Origin: Flavobacteriaceae bacterium
GTDB lineage: Bacteria; Bacteroidota; Bacteroidia; Flavobacteriales; Flavobacteriaceae
Assembly: GCA_020347545.1 (NCBI GenBank)
Contig: CP070731.1
Coordinates: 2,425,494 to 2,442,117 of the forward strand
DNA length: 16,624 nt
Direction of reading: 5' to 3'
The translations under genes were made by a program, and so were the position numbers. Of this stretch, positions 15,591 to 16,624 are shown one piece after another. Under the pieces are notes generated by a model. The model made no database searches. It was not told where the DNA came from and saw nothing but the letters and a program-made list of their open reading frames with translations. The stretch's first letter is position 1. Every line of letters begins with the position of its first letter.

Positions 15591-16544
15591 ATGAAAAAAT
15601 ACACCTTCACGAAAAAAATTGATACGCGTTCAGGCTTCGGTGCCGGACTTGCGGAATTGGGTAGAACAAACGAAAATGTTGTAGCACTCTGTGCCGACCT
15701 CGTAGGATCCCTTAAAATGGATGAGTTCATAAAAGAAAACCCGGAAAGGTTTTTTCAGGTCGGAATAGCGGAAGCCAATATGATGGGAATCGCAGCAGGG
15801 CTTACAATTGGAGGTAAAATCCCTTTCACGGGAACATTTGCAAATTTTTCAACTGCAAGGGTTTATGACCAAATTCGACAATCAATTGCCTATTCAGGAA
15901 AAAATGTAAAAATCTGTGCATCTCATGCGGGCTTAACCCTGGGTGAAGATGGTGCTACACATCAAAGTCTTGAGGACATTGGAATGATGAAGATGCTTCC
16001 AGGGATGGTTGTAATTAATCCATGTGATTACAATCAGACCAAGGCGGCCACCATTGCAATAGCGGATTATGAAGGGCCTGTTTATTTAAGATTCGGACGT
16101 CCTGCGGTTCCGGTTTTTATGCCGGAAAATGAAAAATTTGAAATTGGGAAGGCAATTCAACTTACAGAAGGTAATGATGTTACTATTGTTGCTACCGGCC
16201 ATTTGGTATGGGAATCTCTTCAGGCTGCAGAAGCCCTGGAATCTATGGGAATTAGTGCCGAAGTCATCAATATCCACACAATCAAACCACTAGATAATGA
16301 AGCGATTTTAAAATCGGTTTCCAAGACCAAATGTATCGTTACGGCTGAAGAACACAATGTTATGGGAGGTTTGGGAGAAAGTGTTTCAAGAGTCCTTGCA
16401 TTAAATAATCCTGTACCTCAGGAATTTGTTGCCGTAAATGATAGTTTTGGAGAATCCGGAACTCCGGCTCAGCTGATGGAGAAATACAAATTGAATGACA
16501 AGGCAATAATTGATGCCGTAAAAAGAGTCATGAAAAGAAAATAA
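15591..16544 (+). CDS. Transketolase, C-terminal (pyrimidine-binding) subunit
   Basis: The second half of transketolase, 317 residues from ATG 15591. It opens with DTRSGFGAGLAELG and ALCADLVGS, then FQVGIAEANMMGIAAGL with the conserved cofactor-activating glutamate E61, FTGTFANFSTARVYDQIRQSIAYS, and ASHAGLTLGEDGATHQSLEDIGMMKMLPGM; the C-terminal transketolase domain follows (VTIVATGHLVWESLQAA, EVINIHTIKPLD, VTAEEHNVMGGLGESV). Together with the minus-strand N-half it should make the active ThDP enzyme at the subunit interface. The in-frame ATG at 15570 would add seven residues (MSFAIKL) before the usual MKKY start; 15591 gives the length I recall for related flavobacterial proteins, but both are possible. 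Confidence 0.93.
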   Translation: MKKYTFTKKIDTRSGFGAGLAELGRTNENVVALCADLVGSLKMDEFIKENPERFFQVGIAEANMMGIAAGLTIGGKIPFTGTFANFSTARVYDQIRQSIAYSGKNVKICASHAGLTLGEDGATHQSLEDIGMMKMLPGMVVINPCDYNQTKAATIAIADYEGPVYLRFGRPAVPVFMPENEKFEIGKAIQLTEGNDVTIVATGHLVWESLQAAEALESMGISAEVINIHTIKPLDNEAILKSVSKTKCIVTAEEHNVMGGLGESVSRVLALNNPVPQEFVAVNDSFGESGTPAQLMEKYKLNDKAIIDAVKRVMKRK

Positions 16545-16572
16545 TATTAATTTTACTCATAAAACCCCCTTT

Positions 16573-16624
16573 ATGAAAAAATCAATTCTATTATTTTTTA
16601 CACTTTTTATTTGTCTGAATTCCA
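16573..16624 (+). CDS. Start of an exported protein, cut by window end
   Basis: Only 17 codons are visible: MKKSILLFFTLFICLNS, a basic N-terminus followed by a hydrophobic core, which is a typical secretion signal. It lies 28 bases after the transketolase C-half. Nothing can be said about function. Confidence 0.55.
   Translation, partial: MKKSILLFFTLFICLNS

Noticed and set aside
1..16624. Mobile element, prophage, CRISPR array or defence island
   Set aside because: No transposase, integrase, terminal inverted repeats, regularly spaced repeats, tRNA-associated direct repeats or toxin-antitoxin-like gene pairs were seen; gene content and base use are uniform.

Overview
The window looks like ordinary chromosomal DNA from a Bacteroidota bacterium, most likely a member of the Flavobacteriia. 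It is AT-rich. Its proteins read like flavobacterial housekeeping proteins: a split transketolase, a divergent PEP carboxylase, a stand-alone HsdR-N protein and lipoproteins with short L/F-rich signals. Copies of TAnnTTTG, the known Bacteroidota -7 promoter element, sit just upstream of many starts. I see no rRNA, tRNA, CRISPR array, insertion sequence, phage gene or conjugation gene. No gene-free gap exceeds about 210 bases.

Layout. Bases 1-514 hold the 3' part of a YggS-type PLP homeostasis protein, convergent with holA (DNA polymerase III delta, minus strand). Divergent from holA are a stand-alone PD-(D/E)xK protein of the HsdR-N family and a GT2 glycosyltransferase. Bases 3285-4754 hold an MltF-like lytic transglycosylase lipoprotein interrupted by one in-frame TAA, followed closely by a TRIC/UPF0126 membrane protein. 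The N-terminal half of transketolase lies convergent to that on the minus strand. Then, on the plus strand, come a TlpA-like thioredoxin lipoprotein (with terminator), clpB (with a good promoter and a terminator), ppc and a small unrecognised lipoprotein. A tight smpB - ubiA-type prenyltransferase - maf cluster follows, then the C-terminal half of transketolase, and finally the signal-peptide start of a further exported protein cut by the window end.

How the genes relate. Most are unrelated housekeeping functions: protein quality control (clpB, smpB), central carbon metabolism (the transketolase halves, ppc), replication (holA), envelope biogenesis (GT2, MltF, TlpA-like, prenyltransferase) and nucleotide-pool cleaning (maf). 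The two transketolase halves must pair to make one enzyme, yet they are about 9.4 kb apart on opposite strands.

The clearest anomaly is the internal stop in the MltF-like gene. Secondary points are the orphan HsdR-N nuclease domain, tandem palindromes upstream of ppc, a probably leaderless smpB mRNA, and promoter boxes that argue for later translation starts in two genes. I do not see a convincing new multi-gene defence or mobile system.
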